Origin: Epinephelus fuscoguttatus
Lineage: Eukaryota > Chordata > Actinopteri > Perciformes > Serranidae
Assembly: GCF_011397635.1 (NCBI RefSeq)
Contig: NC_064755.1
Location: 21,745,282 to 21,809,281, forward strand
Reading direction: 5' to 3'
Length of the DNA: 64,000 nucleotides
The notes under the pieces are model-generated. The model saw only the letters and a program-made list of their open reading frames with translations, searched no databases and was not told where the DNA came from. Shown here in pieces: positions 11,418 through 24,800 of the stretch. Within the stretch, counting starts at the first letter, position 1, and each line of letters begins with the position of its first letter. Both the position numbers and the translations under genes were made by a program.

Positions 11418-13105
11418 ACAGAGGTGCAAAGCATTATTAAACTACAATTTAGTAATCTGCCATTTCTTGAAGAATTAACAGCAGAATTAAACACCAATCA
11501 CCAAGACAAACAACAGAGTTGTATATCAATGTAAACTCAGAGAGCAGAAAACTCAGAGCTGCAGCCACAAACACACATGCAGCTACAAAAGATCTGCAGT
11601 TTTTGCTCAAATGTAGTTTAGGCCTACACACAATGCACCGTGGACTGTCTCCCCCTCGCGAATTATATCCATCATGAGTGTGTTGTTGCACTCACCTGTC
11701 TGAATGGCTTTGTGTGAGGAAGTCCTCCACAGTCTGCTCCACTGTCAGTCTCTTTGCTTCATCCTCAGAGCATAATACAACCAGTCCACTCCTCAGTCTC
11801 TCTGACTGTCCTTTCAGCCTGTGTCCCACTGCGCTCCTCGGAGTTTCCAAACATTTGGAGCTAAATGAGGCTCTACAGTCACATCACGGGTTGTTACAGA
11901 CAGCACAAAGGCCTCACACACTGAGACAGAAGTCATCACCATGAATGAGCATGTCAGTATTTAGCATGTTAGCCACTTCCGCATGCACCTGTTGGGCAGC
12001 TGGATGGGTGTGTTTGATTTGAGTCACTAAGCACGCTCGCTGGGCGGTTCATTTAAAAAAAAGCGATCAATTAAGGTAAATGCAACTCTTTTTTTTGTTA
12101 GTCTGTGCCCATGTGCAATAATGCTTACAGTGAGCATGATGACGCGATTTCGCATATTGCATTGTTTGAGCTATTTCTTACAAACTAAAAGTGGATAAAA
12201 AACTGTCTGTCACTGAACATGCAGCTCTGTGGAGCTCTGCCTCCCTGCGGCCGCAGTCACAACTTCTTCTTCTCTGCCTATTTTGTTTCTTTCTCACCCA
12301 GATAAGCAAGACTTCTTCATGTGATTTTTGATTTTATTAGGAAATGTAGCGAAGTACAATATTAGAGATATAAAAATCCTTAAGTAGCCTAATGAAATTA
12401 CTGAATTCTTTTTTAAATACTCAAAAAAATTACAAGTAGGCTATCATTTCCTTTGTTGAATTATTAACAGTAACAGAAACTAAACTATGCAAATACATTG
12501 TTTACTGGACACCTATTATCTGCTTTTGTCTGAGGATAAAGAAAACAATAATGACAAGTGTTTTATTTATTGGATGCATTACAAATGTTTTCACCGCACA
12601 CATCACAGCACAAGATATTTATAATTTAAAGAAAAATCCCAGATTCCTGACAGTGAATGGTTGTTTCACTGAGGCAAGAAAAGCTGATAAGGCTTTTTAC
12701 CTGTCCCTCACTGTGCCTATCTCTGTTTGATCTGTCATAAGATGCTATTTGTCAGCAAGCTACTCCATAACACCTTCATATGTGCATGTGTTTTTCCTCA
12801 TATGAAACAAACCATATGTAAAGGATAGCATAAAGATACAAAATAACATTTAAAACAGACATTTAAGCCGAGCTTAAATGCCAAATGAATAATCACAGTA
12901 TTTATTCCAATAGGTAACCGGTAATTTATAGTTTCATTTTTATATTATTTATTTTATTAGTTATCATTTTTACAAAGTGAAAAAAATCACCCACTGAAAA
13001 AGTTCTGGGCAAACTAAATTTGATTGAGATGTCACTGTAAACATTTGGCATTACTGTGTGAGTTCAGGGGTACATTTTTAGCTAGTTACAGTATTTCAGT
13101 GTAGT
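11418..13105. other. Intergenic, no gene recognised
   Basis: No frame has domain-like content. A GA/CT-balanced stretch at about 11690-11945 gives an 88-codon frame without recognisable features. AT-rich DNA follows. A fragment of a fish hAT MITE seems to lie at about 12335-12450. Confidence 0.45.
12335..12450. repeat. Fragment of an abundant teleost hAT MITE
   Basis: Words such as gaaatgtagcgaagtaca, taagtagcctaatgaaat and aatactcaaaaaaattacaag in this order resemble the interior of a very common fish hAT MITE family. The related copy at 28999-30046 shows terminal parts of the same family. No termini remain here. Confidence 0.35.
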
Positions 13106-13117
13106 ATGTCACTCTTA

Positions 13118-13485
13118 GGGCAGCACGGTGGTGTGGTGGTTAGCACTCTCGCCTCACAGCAAGAGGGTTGCCGGTTCGATCCCAGGCGTGGGAGCCCTTC
13201 TGTGCGGAGTTTGCATGTTCTCCCCGTGTCAGCGTGGGTTCTCTCTGGGCTCTCCGGCTTCCTCCCACAGTCCAGAGACATGCAGTTAATTGATAACTCT
13301 AAATTGTCCGTAGGTGTGAATGTGAGTGTGAATGGTTGTCTGTCTCTATATGTGCGATAGTCGCCAGACTATCGCAGGGCCGACCTGTGTACCCTGCCTC
13401 TCGCCTGATGTCAGTTGGGATAGGCTCCAGCCCCCCCCGCGACCCTCAAGAGGATGAAGCGGTTAGAAAATGAATGAATGAATGA
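13118..13485 (+). mobile_element. Full-length tRNA-headed SINE, 368 bp
   Basis: The 5' end starts gggcagcacggtggtgtgg. It contains an A-box-like tggttagc near 13137 and a perfect RNA polymerase III B box, ggttcgatccc (13173-13183), as in tRNA-derived SINEs. The body has the tgcatgttctccccgtgt and cttcctcccacagtcc segments common in teleost genomes, then a ggatgaagcggttag tail and (aatg)n. The 12-bp target duplication atgtcactctta flanks it exactly (13106-13117 and 13486-13497). The perfect duplication implies a young insertion. It was mobilised in trans by a LINE. Confidence 0.85.
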
Positions 13486-13630
13486 ATGTCACTCTTAATG
13501 TCAGCCTAATGTCAGTTACTGTAAATATGTTTCATTTTATAATTTAACTTTATAAAGCATATTATAATTTCAAAGATGTGGGGCAGGCTGGGAATAACAG
13601 TTTGAGTATTTTCCCATGCACAGCAGGAGA

Positions 13631-13664
13631 GGACAGGACAGGACAGGACAGGACAGGACAGGAC
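13631..13664. repeat. (GGACA)n tandem repeat
   Basis: About seven perfect units of a 5-bp repeat. A pentanucleotide microsatellite. Confidence 0.9.
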
Positions 13665-14149
13665 ACGAGATTCAACCCCTTAAAAGACCTGTGTGTAGCA
13701 TCTAGTTGTGAGGGCACAGAACTGAAACTTCTTTCATGTGCCAAGTGTGTAAAGACCTCAGACTAGCGAAAGCCCCTGTTGAGTCGCCTCACATCCATTG
13801 TGTCTCAACTAAAAGTCTGCACATGAGCACACTGCAAAGACTTCAACCAAAAGCCAACCACTATGTACGTTCTGCACTAATGCTGACAATCAGAGTGATT
13901 TCATTCACAGACAGGCTCTGCAGTTGTCGACGCCAATTCAACATGCTGAATCAGCAACAAAACAAAGCCAACTGACAGAGGCTGACAAGGGGCCAAAGAT
14001 ACGGGACACATCGCAGTGATGAGGGTCACAGGTGCTCACTGACGGCTCAAAGCACTGAAGGCTGACCGTCTGTTTGGTTTGTCAGGGCCTTGAGAGAACT
14101 ATAGGACTAAGAGAACTAGGAGAATGTTAAACTGAGAATGGTCCTATCT

Positions 14150-14345
14150 AGAGACAGTGTTTGATTTGTCCATTCTGGGCCACTGTAGAAAGAACATGGT
14201 GGACTCCATGAAAGAGGGCACGCTTTTTAAAATGGCTCATTCTAAGGTTATGGAAACACAATTCTTATTATCAGGTGATTACACTAAGGAAAACACAGTT
14301 ATGAACATGATTTACCATTTCCTAAATCTGACACACCTGAACTTA
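14150..14345. repeat. Fragment of a dispersed teleost MITE
   Basis: The order of gtccattctgggccactgta, aagagggcacgc, tggctcattctaaggtta, and atcaggtgattacacta is familiar from a very abundant fish DNA-transposon derivative. Terminal repeats are not evident here, so it is probably a truncated copy. Confidence 0.4.
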
Positions 14346-15490
14346 AACTCTTTGAGTATTTTTTTCATGCAGTTGCAATGGAGAAGTAACAGGAGGCACA
14401 TTAGTCTAACAGCAGTGATAGTAGAAGTATTGTGCCCGAAAGAAAATCAAAAGGAATTTAACCAACACCTTTCCCAGTATTTGTATAAATAAAGCCCCAA
14501 AATAGGCCTACTTGTATCCTAAATGGAGATACAAGTGTTGAAGCTGAGGCAGATGCAACAGACAGGATACACCACTAGAGGGCAGTACTGCCTCATATCA
14601 ACCATAATGGAAACAATGTGCTGATACTGCACTGTCTGCATGGGTTGTAGTTCACAAATATTGATCAGGTTTTTCACACAGCAGCTTTAAAACTGTAATA
14701 AAAATCTTGATACTTCCGCAGTCATGAGAGGCTGACAGTGCAGAACAGATAAGTCTGTTGTTGAGGCTGTAATAATCTACCTCAATTTATATAAGCAGTT
14801 TGTTAGAGCCCCAACTAACAGCTGAATTAAGGTTGCTCTTACTCTTTATTAAATTGCATTTAAACTCGAATCAAATAAATGTAAGGGTAAAGACCATCCA
14901 TATCACTCTTGCCAAATCACCATCTTTATTGGCACTTCAAAAGGAGCAGGACATTATAATCAGCATAGGCTACTCTCCTTAATCTGAAATAATGATATAC
15001 TTTCCTTTCAGATCACCTGAAGCAAAATATAAAAAGGCAAGTCAAAATGTGACACCGGCAAAAATAATTTGTGATAATACAGTTGGCCCCTGTCCTTTTT
15101 GAAATACGCCATATACAAATCTTACTTTACAAAGCAGCACACAAACAGCGGCCACTCTAGCAAATACTTTAGAACATCATCAGCACAACAATCACCACGC
15201 TGTCAAACACAAAGACAAAAGGCTTGATTACAACACTTAAGACATGTGTGTTTCTCTGTCAGATCATGGACAATAACAGTTTTATACATGATTCAGTAGC
15301 TGATGATGCTATGGCACCATCTCATTTCCTCTAGCACCATTGATGTGATGCCTGGAGAGCTCAATCAGCTAGATCTTGCAAATCAAGTCAATTCTTCTCT
15401 ATTAAAAAGAGAAGACAACAGTGATGAAAATGACAAGCATCACAGAGTTTTCATCTATTCCAACTACTCCTAATCTCTTAGGGCTATGTT

Positions 15491-15496
15491 TTTATT
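15491..15496 (-). terminator. Candidate poly(A) signal (AATAAA) of the FAD gene
   Basis: The hexamer tttatt on the plus strand reads AATAAA on the minus strand, about 385 bp beyond the stop codon at 15881. Other AT-rich hexamers lie further on, so the true cleavage site is uncertain. Confidence 0.35.
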
Positions 15497-15880
15497 TCCC
15501 CTGCATTCTAACACTTCACTCAGAAACCCAAAGTGCAGTGTGTTCAGCGTATATTGTTCCACTGCAACAGTGACAGATTAAATATCTCTTCCTGCCACAG
15601 TATTAACAACCTGAAAAACCAGAACAGCTTCAAATGCATTGTACCAAATGTGGTCTTGGTTACTCTCGCTCCATCCATTACGCATAGAAGATTTATGGTC
15701 ACATGTTTACATCCATTATCCATCTGTTCACAGCTCAGGCTTGTTCAGCGCCTTGTGTAACCACTAGTGGTCCACTTCAGCATTAGACTCACGATTCATT
15801 GTAAACATTCACTGTAAACACAAATAATCCACCACTTTCCTCTAGGTGGCATTATGCATTCACCAGATCGTCCTCGTGTT

Positions 15881-18800
15881 TCATTCATACAATGATTGAG
15901 CCAGGCCTGTCTGCTTGAAGGTCTCAGCCACCTGTCTGGAGTGCTGCATTTTAGCTGACAGTGCCTCTAGAATATCATTCTGGTCCACAGCTGTGGCTGT
16001 CCGGTAAATGAACGTCCCCATTGACTCCAGACCTCGCATGCCTAGATTCACCCCACAACCTGGAGGATGTAAAGGAGGACGAAGAGGAGAGGAGAAGACA
16101 GAGGAAAAATAAATCACAGACACACATGCATCAAATAAAATCTATCTCAGTAATGCACAACACATATTCATGATAAGAAGTATACAGCTTCTCATTTTGC
16201 AGACCACACATTAATATGTGGCCTTGACGTCACAGTTGTGGCTGAAAACAGCGGCACAAAAAAGCAGCATGGAGACAAAAGCAGATAAGCGTCAGCTGAA
16301 AGGCCACTGAGTGCAGTAATGACTCACACACAGGCTGCACACATAAAAAATAATTTATCCTCTCCTTGCATCTCTTTTTATTTCCATCACGTTCTTTCTC
16401 ACTCTGTCTCATTTATTCAAAGGGCAGTGCTGGTATTAACTGGTAATAACTGGTATTTTACAGACGTGCATACCTGTGTCAAAGTTGAGGACACGTGCCG
16501 CCTCCCCCTCCACAGTGACCGCCACATTGTCACCCTCTATGTAGGCAGCGCTGATGCGTCTGTGTGACAACTGAATCTCAAAAAGACGGCGGCTGCACTG
16601 CATGTGATGGAGCGTCACGTCGTTGAGACGAGGCTCTATGTCCGTCTTGTAGACATTGAAGGACTGGTGGAAAATGTTCTTCATGATCTGGGCAGCAAAA
16701 CAGAGACAGATCATCTGTAGCATCATTAAAGGCCCACTTCACCAACTTTTAACCTCATCTTCTTGTACATGGCCTTGTTTATGAACATTACATTTACACA
16801 TGATACAGTATATCCCACTCGTCATCATGCTGCCACAGTGGTACTACAACAAGAAGCCCCACATTTTTCCTGACTTCAGTGTGTCTTAAGTTTTCTTAGT
16901 GTGAAAGAAGAAAAAAAAATGATTAGCTGAGATGAGTTTTTACTGCAAATTCCTTGAACCATGACTGCAGAGGATTTGGGGTGGTGATTAAAGCCTTCCC
17001 ATGGAATTCAGAGAGAAATTGTAACTGCAATAATCTAATTGTGTATAAAAATGTATGCGATTACAACAAAAATCTGCAAAATGAATCAAAAATTCTTTTA
17101 CAAGTCACTGGGGATTACCTATCGAGACAAGAAATATGGAAAGATGCATCTCAACTGATACAAACTGCAGCTGAAACAATAAACTTAGCCTGACATTGCC
17201 AGACCAAATCACGAATGTGAATTATTGCCCATCTCCATCCATACATCAATTTTCATCTGCTTATCCAGGGCTGGGTTGCGGGGGCAGCAGGCCAAGCAAA
17301 GCACCCCAGACGCCCCTCTCCACAGCAATGCTTTCCAGCTCCTCCTGGAGGACCCAAGGTGTTCCCAGGCCAGATGAGATATGTAATGCCTCCAGTGTGT
17401 TCTGGGTCTGCCCCAGGGCCTCCTACCAGTGGGACGTGCACAGAGCAGCGGCTATACTCCGAGCTCCCTCCGGATGTCCGAACTCCTCGCCCTATCTCTA
17501 AAGCTGAGCCCAGACACCCTTCTGAGGAATATAATTTCGGCCGCTTGTATCTGCGATCTATTGCCCATCTGCCTGAGCAAATAACACGTGAGCTCACAGA
17601 TTTGTTTGGTTCCCAGGCTAGAAACAACTAGTTCATTAAAGGAAGTGTTGATTGACAGAAAATTAATCTGCAACTATTGTGCTAATCCAATTAATCATTT
17701 CAGTCATTTTTCAAGCAAAATTAGCTTTTCTTAGAGATTGTCTTTGTTGGTCAGAAAAAACAGTGAAGATGTCATTTTGGGCTCCGATAAATTGTGATAG
17801 GCATTTGTTACATCCTGGTCCAGTTGTCAAGGTTATGTGTTCTTGTTTTTAGTTTTTCCTGTTATTATTTTCTGTCTTATTGTATTACTCACCTGTGTCT
17901 CTTGTCTCAGATACCTCACTTCCTGCCTTTGCGTGTTTCGCGTGTGGTTACCTTCCCCATCCTGATCAGTTCTACCTGACCCTTGTGCCAGTTTGTCTTC
18001 ACTGTTCTCTAGTAAGCGTTCCAGTAATTTTCTTTGTGCATTTCTAGTGTTATCCTTTGTATTTTGCCTGGTATTTTTGGACCGACTCTTGTGTATCAAT
18101 CTCTGATTTCTCCAAGAAAAGACTTTTCATTGTGTTTTTGAGTTGTGCTGTTGAATCCCTCCTTTGTTGTTGCCTGTATTTCCCGATACATTTACTCTGC
18201 ACTATTTTTTGGCATTTCATAAGCAATTACTCAAATAATCAAGAAAACGATTCAAAGATGAATAGAAAATAAAAAAAATCATTAGTTGTAGCCCTAACAG
18301 GTTCTGTGACATGCTTTCATCTATCTGTAACAAAGCAACTCTGACTCATAAAAGCACTTTGTCATTTTATTTTGATGTAGGAACACTGAAGAAGAAAAGC
18401 TGCAGTGTGCCCTCTCATCAATTCTACAGTAATTGTGGGTATTGAGTGACAAGCCTCTCTTGCTCTCTCCGCCTCTCTTGGTCTCTTTCTCTGCTAAACT
18501 CTGCTCTTCTTCGACCCATACTTGCACAGTCATCTGTTACCAAGTAACAGTGCATATGAATGGCCACCCACATAGCAACAAGCGCTCAAAGGCTGGTCTT
18601 GCTATGTACCTGTGTGTACTACACCGCACGCTGTGGCTGCAGGCTACGCATGACCAGAGCAGTAGTTGACATGAAAACCTAGAGATGCTCAGATAAAACA
18701 CAGACTGCCCAGTGGTTGTAAAAGCACCTACAGCCTGCTGGTGAGCACAGGAAGAAAATATCATGCCCTCCATTTATTCACTGATGTGTAACAGCAGGGT

Positions 18801-21800
18801 ACAGATGGCCTCTTCACTCTCACACACACATGCACGCACACACACTAGTGAGGTCTATTTTCTCCTCCCCCTCTTTCCCCCATTTCTTCATCTGATGCTC
18901 TCTTTGGCTCAGACACACTCAGACTCAAATACATCCACAGACTCAGACACTCACTGACGCAAACATACACCCACGTACAGACACTAATGGACTCCCACAA
19001 TAGCGCAGTCAAAGGCCATTTGCTGAATGAAAGGTGAGGAATAAGTAGCAAGACAAGGCAGCACAGCACTGTGCCAGAGTTATTATTATGTCTTTCCCTT
19101 GCATTGACATGGATGTACAGCTGCATATTCTTCATACCTATAGTCTTTATCAACGACAACAAGTAGTAAATAAGCTCAGAGTCTCACAGAGGAGTTGGCC
19201 GTGTGCCTGAGGAAGCGAACCATCTTGGTGTCAGAGGCGGGGCAGACAAGGGCCATGTAGCGGTTTCTGAAGGTGCCATAAATCTTCAGGTGGAAGCCAG
19301 GTTTGGCCGTGGGATTTCGGTGCTCTCGGAGGGCCTCTACTCCGTAAGCGGACAGGTCGAAGTAAAGGCTGTGGGCTCGGATCTCAGGAGTGGGTACCTG
19401 AAGTTAAAAGACACAGAGGGAAAAAAGGAAGTGAGATCAGTGTCATAGATTATATCATTATGTGGACATTACCAATATATCTGCTGAGTTAATCTAATTC
19501 CTAATATACATGCACCTGATGATGTGTACGTGGTGAGAGGACATATACCATGTATACCATGTCTGCCTGTGGGGCTGTTGTCACTTGAGTGGAGATTAAG
19601 ACGATCTTGATTTTTATTCAGTGGTTCAATCTGGCAGTGACTCCTCATTTTCCCTCAAGCTAAGTGATCAATTCTCTTTTCAATGACATAAACCAGCCAA
19701 GTGGGATCAAATAGCATTTAGTTCAACCAAAGGAGTTAGCTAGGGAACAGAGCAGCGACTGGGAGGAGATGGAAGGGATGGTGGGGACGACCAGGTCATA
19801 TCCTGGGAGGTAAATTCAATCACTACAGGAAACAGCCAGAAAGAAATGGGGCCAATAAAAGGCAGCCACACAGCCACTAAAGAGAACGTGATATGAATGG
19901 TTATAGTGGCATAATACAGCAAAGGAGACAATGATTGTGTTTCAGATATTAGACGATATTAGCCTGAAAGCTTTTGACCTGTTTATTTGTTCCTCCAAAC
20001 TAATCCTCTCTTTTGTACAGATCGTCACTGTTTATAATCATAAGAGCAACCTTTCACAAGTCAGTCTCTATGAACAATATCAACAATGACATAAGATGAG
20101 GAGCAGACTACTGCTGCAAATATCATCTGTCTGCATCTTCAGTTTCCCAAACTCAGTGGACCAACAGGGATGTGACATTTGTTTGTCAGTCTCTCTGAAC
20201 AATGCTTCTGCCTGAATAAAGCCCCAAAGGCTGATCTGCTGCCTGTGCTGCATCATATTCCAAATATTACACCTTTCATATTTTCTGTCTTCATTTCTTA
20301 ATGTGCAGCTGCAGCCAAAGAATGAATGAAGTGAATTAATTTTGCTGTGTGGAAGGGAGTGTTGCACATTTATCTATTCAGTCCTTTCTGGGCCTTTTGA
20401 TAACATCACTGAGTCATCACTCACAGAACCATCTGCTTATATAATGTCAAGCGACCTTTGGCACACTACGTGAAAAACATTGCAGCTGATGTTTTGATAT
20501 CTTGATTCATATTCACCTGGCAGGGAACAGATTATGAGCCTAGCCAGGGGGGCGCACTGAATAGCAGGCTTTATCATCGCCGTCACCTGCCTCCAACAGC
20601 TGCTCTTATCAAATTCAATGAGTAAATCAAAAAATAGGGCCAGTGTTTATGCTGACGAGATCCAACATTCTGCCATAATCGGGCTGTTTATATGAGAGTC
20701 AGATACTGTGCTCAGCTGCTATTGGCAGGTCCACATCACTGTTTGCACAAGTCAGCCTTATGAGGACAATAAAGTCGCCTTCACTGTAATATCCTGCAAT
20801 ATCCTGTTTCTGCTGCCTTCATTCTTTACTCAAACAGCAACCTGTTGGTTATTGCCTCAGTGTGTGCACAGGAGTGAATGCATCCATTAGTGTTTGTGTA
20901 AGTGCTTGTATGCGTATAGAGTGTGTGTGCGTGTGTGTGTGTACGTATGTGTGTCCTGACCTGTCTCTGGTCTAGTCTCTCTATAGTTGCGTTAGCTCCA
21001 TAGGCATGGCAGGACTCCACAGTGTAGTCAGAGCTGATGCCCAGCACCGAGCAGGAGTCGCCACATGACCCATCAGCCACTACAATCACACGTGGCCACT
21101 CATTCCGTGGGATCCGCCGAAGGTATTCCTCTGTAAACTGAAACAAGAGTTCAACTAAATACAAGGGAAAAAATTGCTTGTTTGATTTATTCATTTTCCA
21201 TAACCACTTATCCTGTTAGGGGTCGCAAGGAGGCTGGAGCCAATCCCTGCTGACACTGGGTGAGGGAAGGAGTGCATCCTGGACAGGTCGCCAGACTATC
21301 ACAGGGCTGACACATAGAGATAGACAACCATTCACACTCACATTCACACCTACGGATAGTTTAGAGTCAGCAATTAATCTGCATGTCTTTGGACTGTGGG
21401 AGGAAGCCAGAGTACCCTGAGAAAACCCACAATGATACAGGGAGAACATGCAAGGTCCAAGTCCTTAGATGCTTGTTTGATGAATATTAGAATTTCATTT
21501 ACAGTTGAATTCACATTGTCAGAGCTTCACATTGACTCTATTTTATTAAGAGACTTGAGCAGTAACATGCACATCTACTGTTCTGAGGAGCTGAGGAGTA
21601 AATATATTTTTCACTTGTGGCTGTAGTCATTAAAGATTATTATGCAGGATTAAAAAAATTCTCACTCATCACTTAGGACCCACTAGAGGTGTGTGGTGTG
21701 TTTGTTGTTTTGGGGGTTTTTTTGTTTTGTTTTCAGAGACTCTTATGGACATGTAGGCTCAAAGCACTCAGGTGAGGTTGAGGCTTTCAAAAAAAGTAGA

Positions 21801-24800
21801 GACCAAGTGCCAGACTGTACGCAGCCAGCATCCAAGAGACACAGTGCTGAAAAAACACAAATATAGTGAGATGAAATGCCGAACAGGAGTGAGTCTGAGG
21901 TTGACTTTTACTGTCACTTCCACTGGCGAGCTTGTTTACAAACAGTAATCCACAATTCTGCAAAGTAAACCTTGCAATATTTCTTAAAATGAGGGTTTAC
22001 TGTGTGTGTTTTTACGCTAACATATTTAGGTTAGTGAAACCAAAAGAAATATTTAAAGATTTTTTACAGGTTACCAGGGCTGCAACTAATGGTTATTTTC
22101 TTTATTAATCCATCTGCCAATTAGTTACTTAGTTAGGTCAACACTGTGGAAAATTGTCTTCACCATGCAGCCTTCATAACAATAAGATATAACTGATGGA
22201 GATAGACAAGAGAAACATAGCACAATGTTGAACCTCAATTAATAGCCTGGGCTATTATTTGCTTAAATCACTGAAATCAACAGGCCTATATTTTGGACAG
22301 GCCTTTAACTCCTTTCACACAAAACAGCTGCTCAGCAAAGATCAGGAAATGCAGTCAAAGTGTTTATTTAAACTAGTATGAATATTACTTGTATAAAAAA
22401 TAGGCTTCAGATAATGCATCAGTTATGAATTATTCATTTGATCTAACTTTGACAGACAGTGCATCAGAGAGAGACAGTTACAGCACTTGAGGATTACAGC
22501 ACCTGGCATATGGACATGACACCACTTTATACTGTTAAAACAATACTCATTCACAACTTGGATTAATTATAACAAAAAACCCTTTTGATTCTTTTGATCC
22601 TTTTGATCTGAGGGACCTCACAGACTAAAGCAATATGAAGAATTTACAGGGTAATCAAGGAATGGACACATCATTTAAGGTAGCCAACAACCCCGTTTTA
22701 TACACTCAGAAGCTTCTATTAAAAAAAATTAACTGCTTGGCAACCAGACCAGGCATCCTATTGAGACAGGTTTGTCAAAATGTGTAGTAAAAGGGACTCA
22801 GCATTTAACTGGGACTAGGCTTTTAATTGAAGTTTTACAGTACTTTATTATTTATGCAGCAGCAAGAAAAGCAGCAAGTCTTGAAAAGCGAGAAGCTGGA
22901 TGTAAAGTGATGTTTGGCATTTTTGATGAAAGGAACCACCTAATCAATCAGTACTTAAACGAATTAGTCAGTTGACTAACTGATTGATTGTTTCAGCTCT
23001 ACAGGTTACAGCACCAATATTTAAACCAGGGGTGACGCAGTATACCAGCAGTGATGATAACCATGATACTTAAAAGTGAAATATTTATATCATGTAAATA
23101 ATCCAGAGACTCTTGAATAATTTCTGTTTCTTACCCTTCTCACTTTCTTGCCTTTTCGCTATCCATTAAGTGTAATTGCTCTTTCTCTACAATTTTGTAC
23201 CGTTATGGTTGAATAAAATAAAAATGCCCAGTAAAAGGATTATGCATTCTTGCTTACAGACGTCTAAATGTATATTATATCCAATAATCTGTCCCCAGTG
23301 ATTCCAAGACAGAGGATGAGGAGGCCTCCAATGAAGTGCTAACATTTTTTTGCTGCTTTGAGACCAACAAAAAGTGCAAGCTTCTGGTAACATGAGAGCT
23401 CTAAAGAAGACGCATCATTCAATAGGGGCAGATGAGGACAATATGGCACTTCAATATAAGGCAGGTCAGATAAGGTTGTAAACACCATTTTCCAGAAATA
23501 TTCCAATACACACGCAAAAAAGACCCAGTTTCGCCTTTAGAGCAGAGCTCACAGTTAGGAGAGGCTATGAGCCTCATTAGATGGAGAGTTCTCAGTGTAA
23601 GATACATCCTGTGCAGATATTTGAAGTGTATCAGTTTGTTGTTGTGGCTAATTTTGATTGCTGATACTTCTCATATTTACACTAAGGTTTCTATGAGTTA
23701 CAGTTTGCACTATTATAACCTCTACATAACAAAATGTTTTGATTTCTCCTTCTTCACCTGCCGATTAATCAAAGGAACAGGTGAGGTTTTATTATACATT
23801 TACAAGCCATTAAAATGGGCTCCAGAGGTTGTGCTTGTCTTGGCAACAGCACATCTCTCAGAAAGATTTATTATTATGCCTGTGTATGCATCGCTGCCCC
23901 TCAGTAAAACACCAGGTTCTCTCCTGTGCAGAGGAGGAGACAGAGCAGGACAAAGCGAGTCAGGGAGAGACTGACAGGCTGAAAGGGAGAATAAAAGGGC
24001 CTTACAGTTGATGCGAGAGATCTATGTTAAATCCATTTCGACTGCAGAGAACAGGTTATTTAAAAGACCCCCTTTTGCATTCCCAGAACTTGAAACCACT
24101 TACAGGCTGGGAGGGTGAAAAGAAAATCATTCATCAAACACAATGTCCTGTCTAATCAAGAGGAAATGGCAGACTTGGCAGTGGCTCTAAACGAAACTGA
24201 AGTTTGTTGTGATCAAAGACCCTCTTGACCTTGTCTTCTGTCTTCCAAAGGTTGGTGAGTCACTTGATAGCAAGGGGGGGGGGGGCACCGCAGTTAACAG
24301 GAATGACATTGGAGCTGAGGAGGAAAGAAGCTGCTGGCAAGAGCTGGGGAAGAGTAGCAACACACAAGTGTGCCACTCAGATAGCTATGTTTTCTACTGT
24401 CACAGCATCCGCAGTGACACTCCGGTCCAACCTTAATAGAGCACTAATAAAGTCTCGCTCTGGTTTCCAGCCATGACACAAATATTCACTGAACATTTCA
24501 TAATTGTTTGCCCACTCCGAGCACTCACTGCGCCTCTCTGAGAAACCCCTCTGAGGTTTTTGTGTTTGTAGGTTGCGTATTTCTTTGGCCTTAGTTGAGG
24601 TCTGGCAGGGAGGCTTTGTTCTCATGTTTTTGTTCTCTTGGTGTGGGAGTTATGAAGCTCACAGTGAGGACTATACAAATAAACATAACTTTTTTTTTTT
24701 TTTTTTAATAAAACAGGGATAACATCTGTGGTTTCATCTTTGATCACACCTCGTGGCCAGGTGCCAGAGTGCACAGTAACATTTCAGTGACTTTGCACAT

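Larger units (their letters stand above)
13665..15880. other. Intergenic; old repeat pieces, no gene
   Basis: No coding exon is recognised. The piece at about 14150-14345 resembles a common fish MITE. The rest is AT-rich without clear features and probably includes the 3' UTR of the downstream minus-strand gene (from about 15,480). Confidence 0.4.

Noticed and set aside
13118-13200. Genuine tRNA gene suggested by A and B boxes
   Set aside because: No tRNA cloverleaf arms can be paired, and the unit is flanked by a 12-bp target duplication with a SINE body and tail.
17807-18188. Complete retrovirus-like element
   Set aside because: Only a short LTR-like block with no internal coding region is present, so at most a solo LTR fossil.
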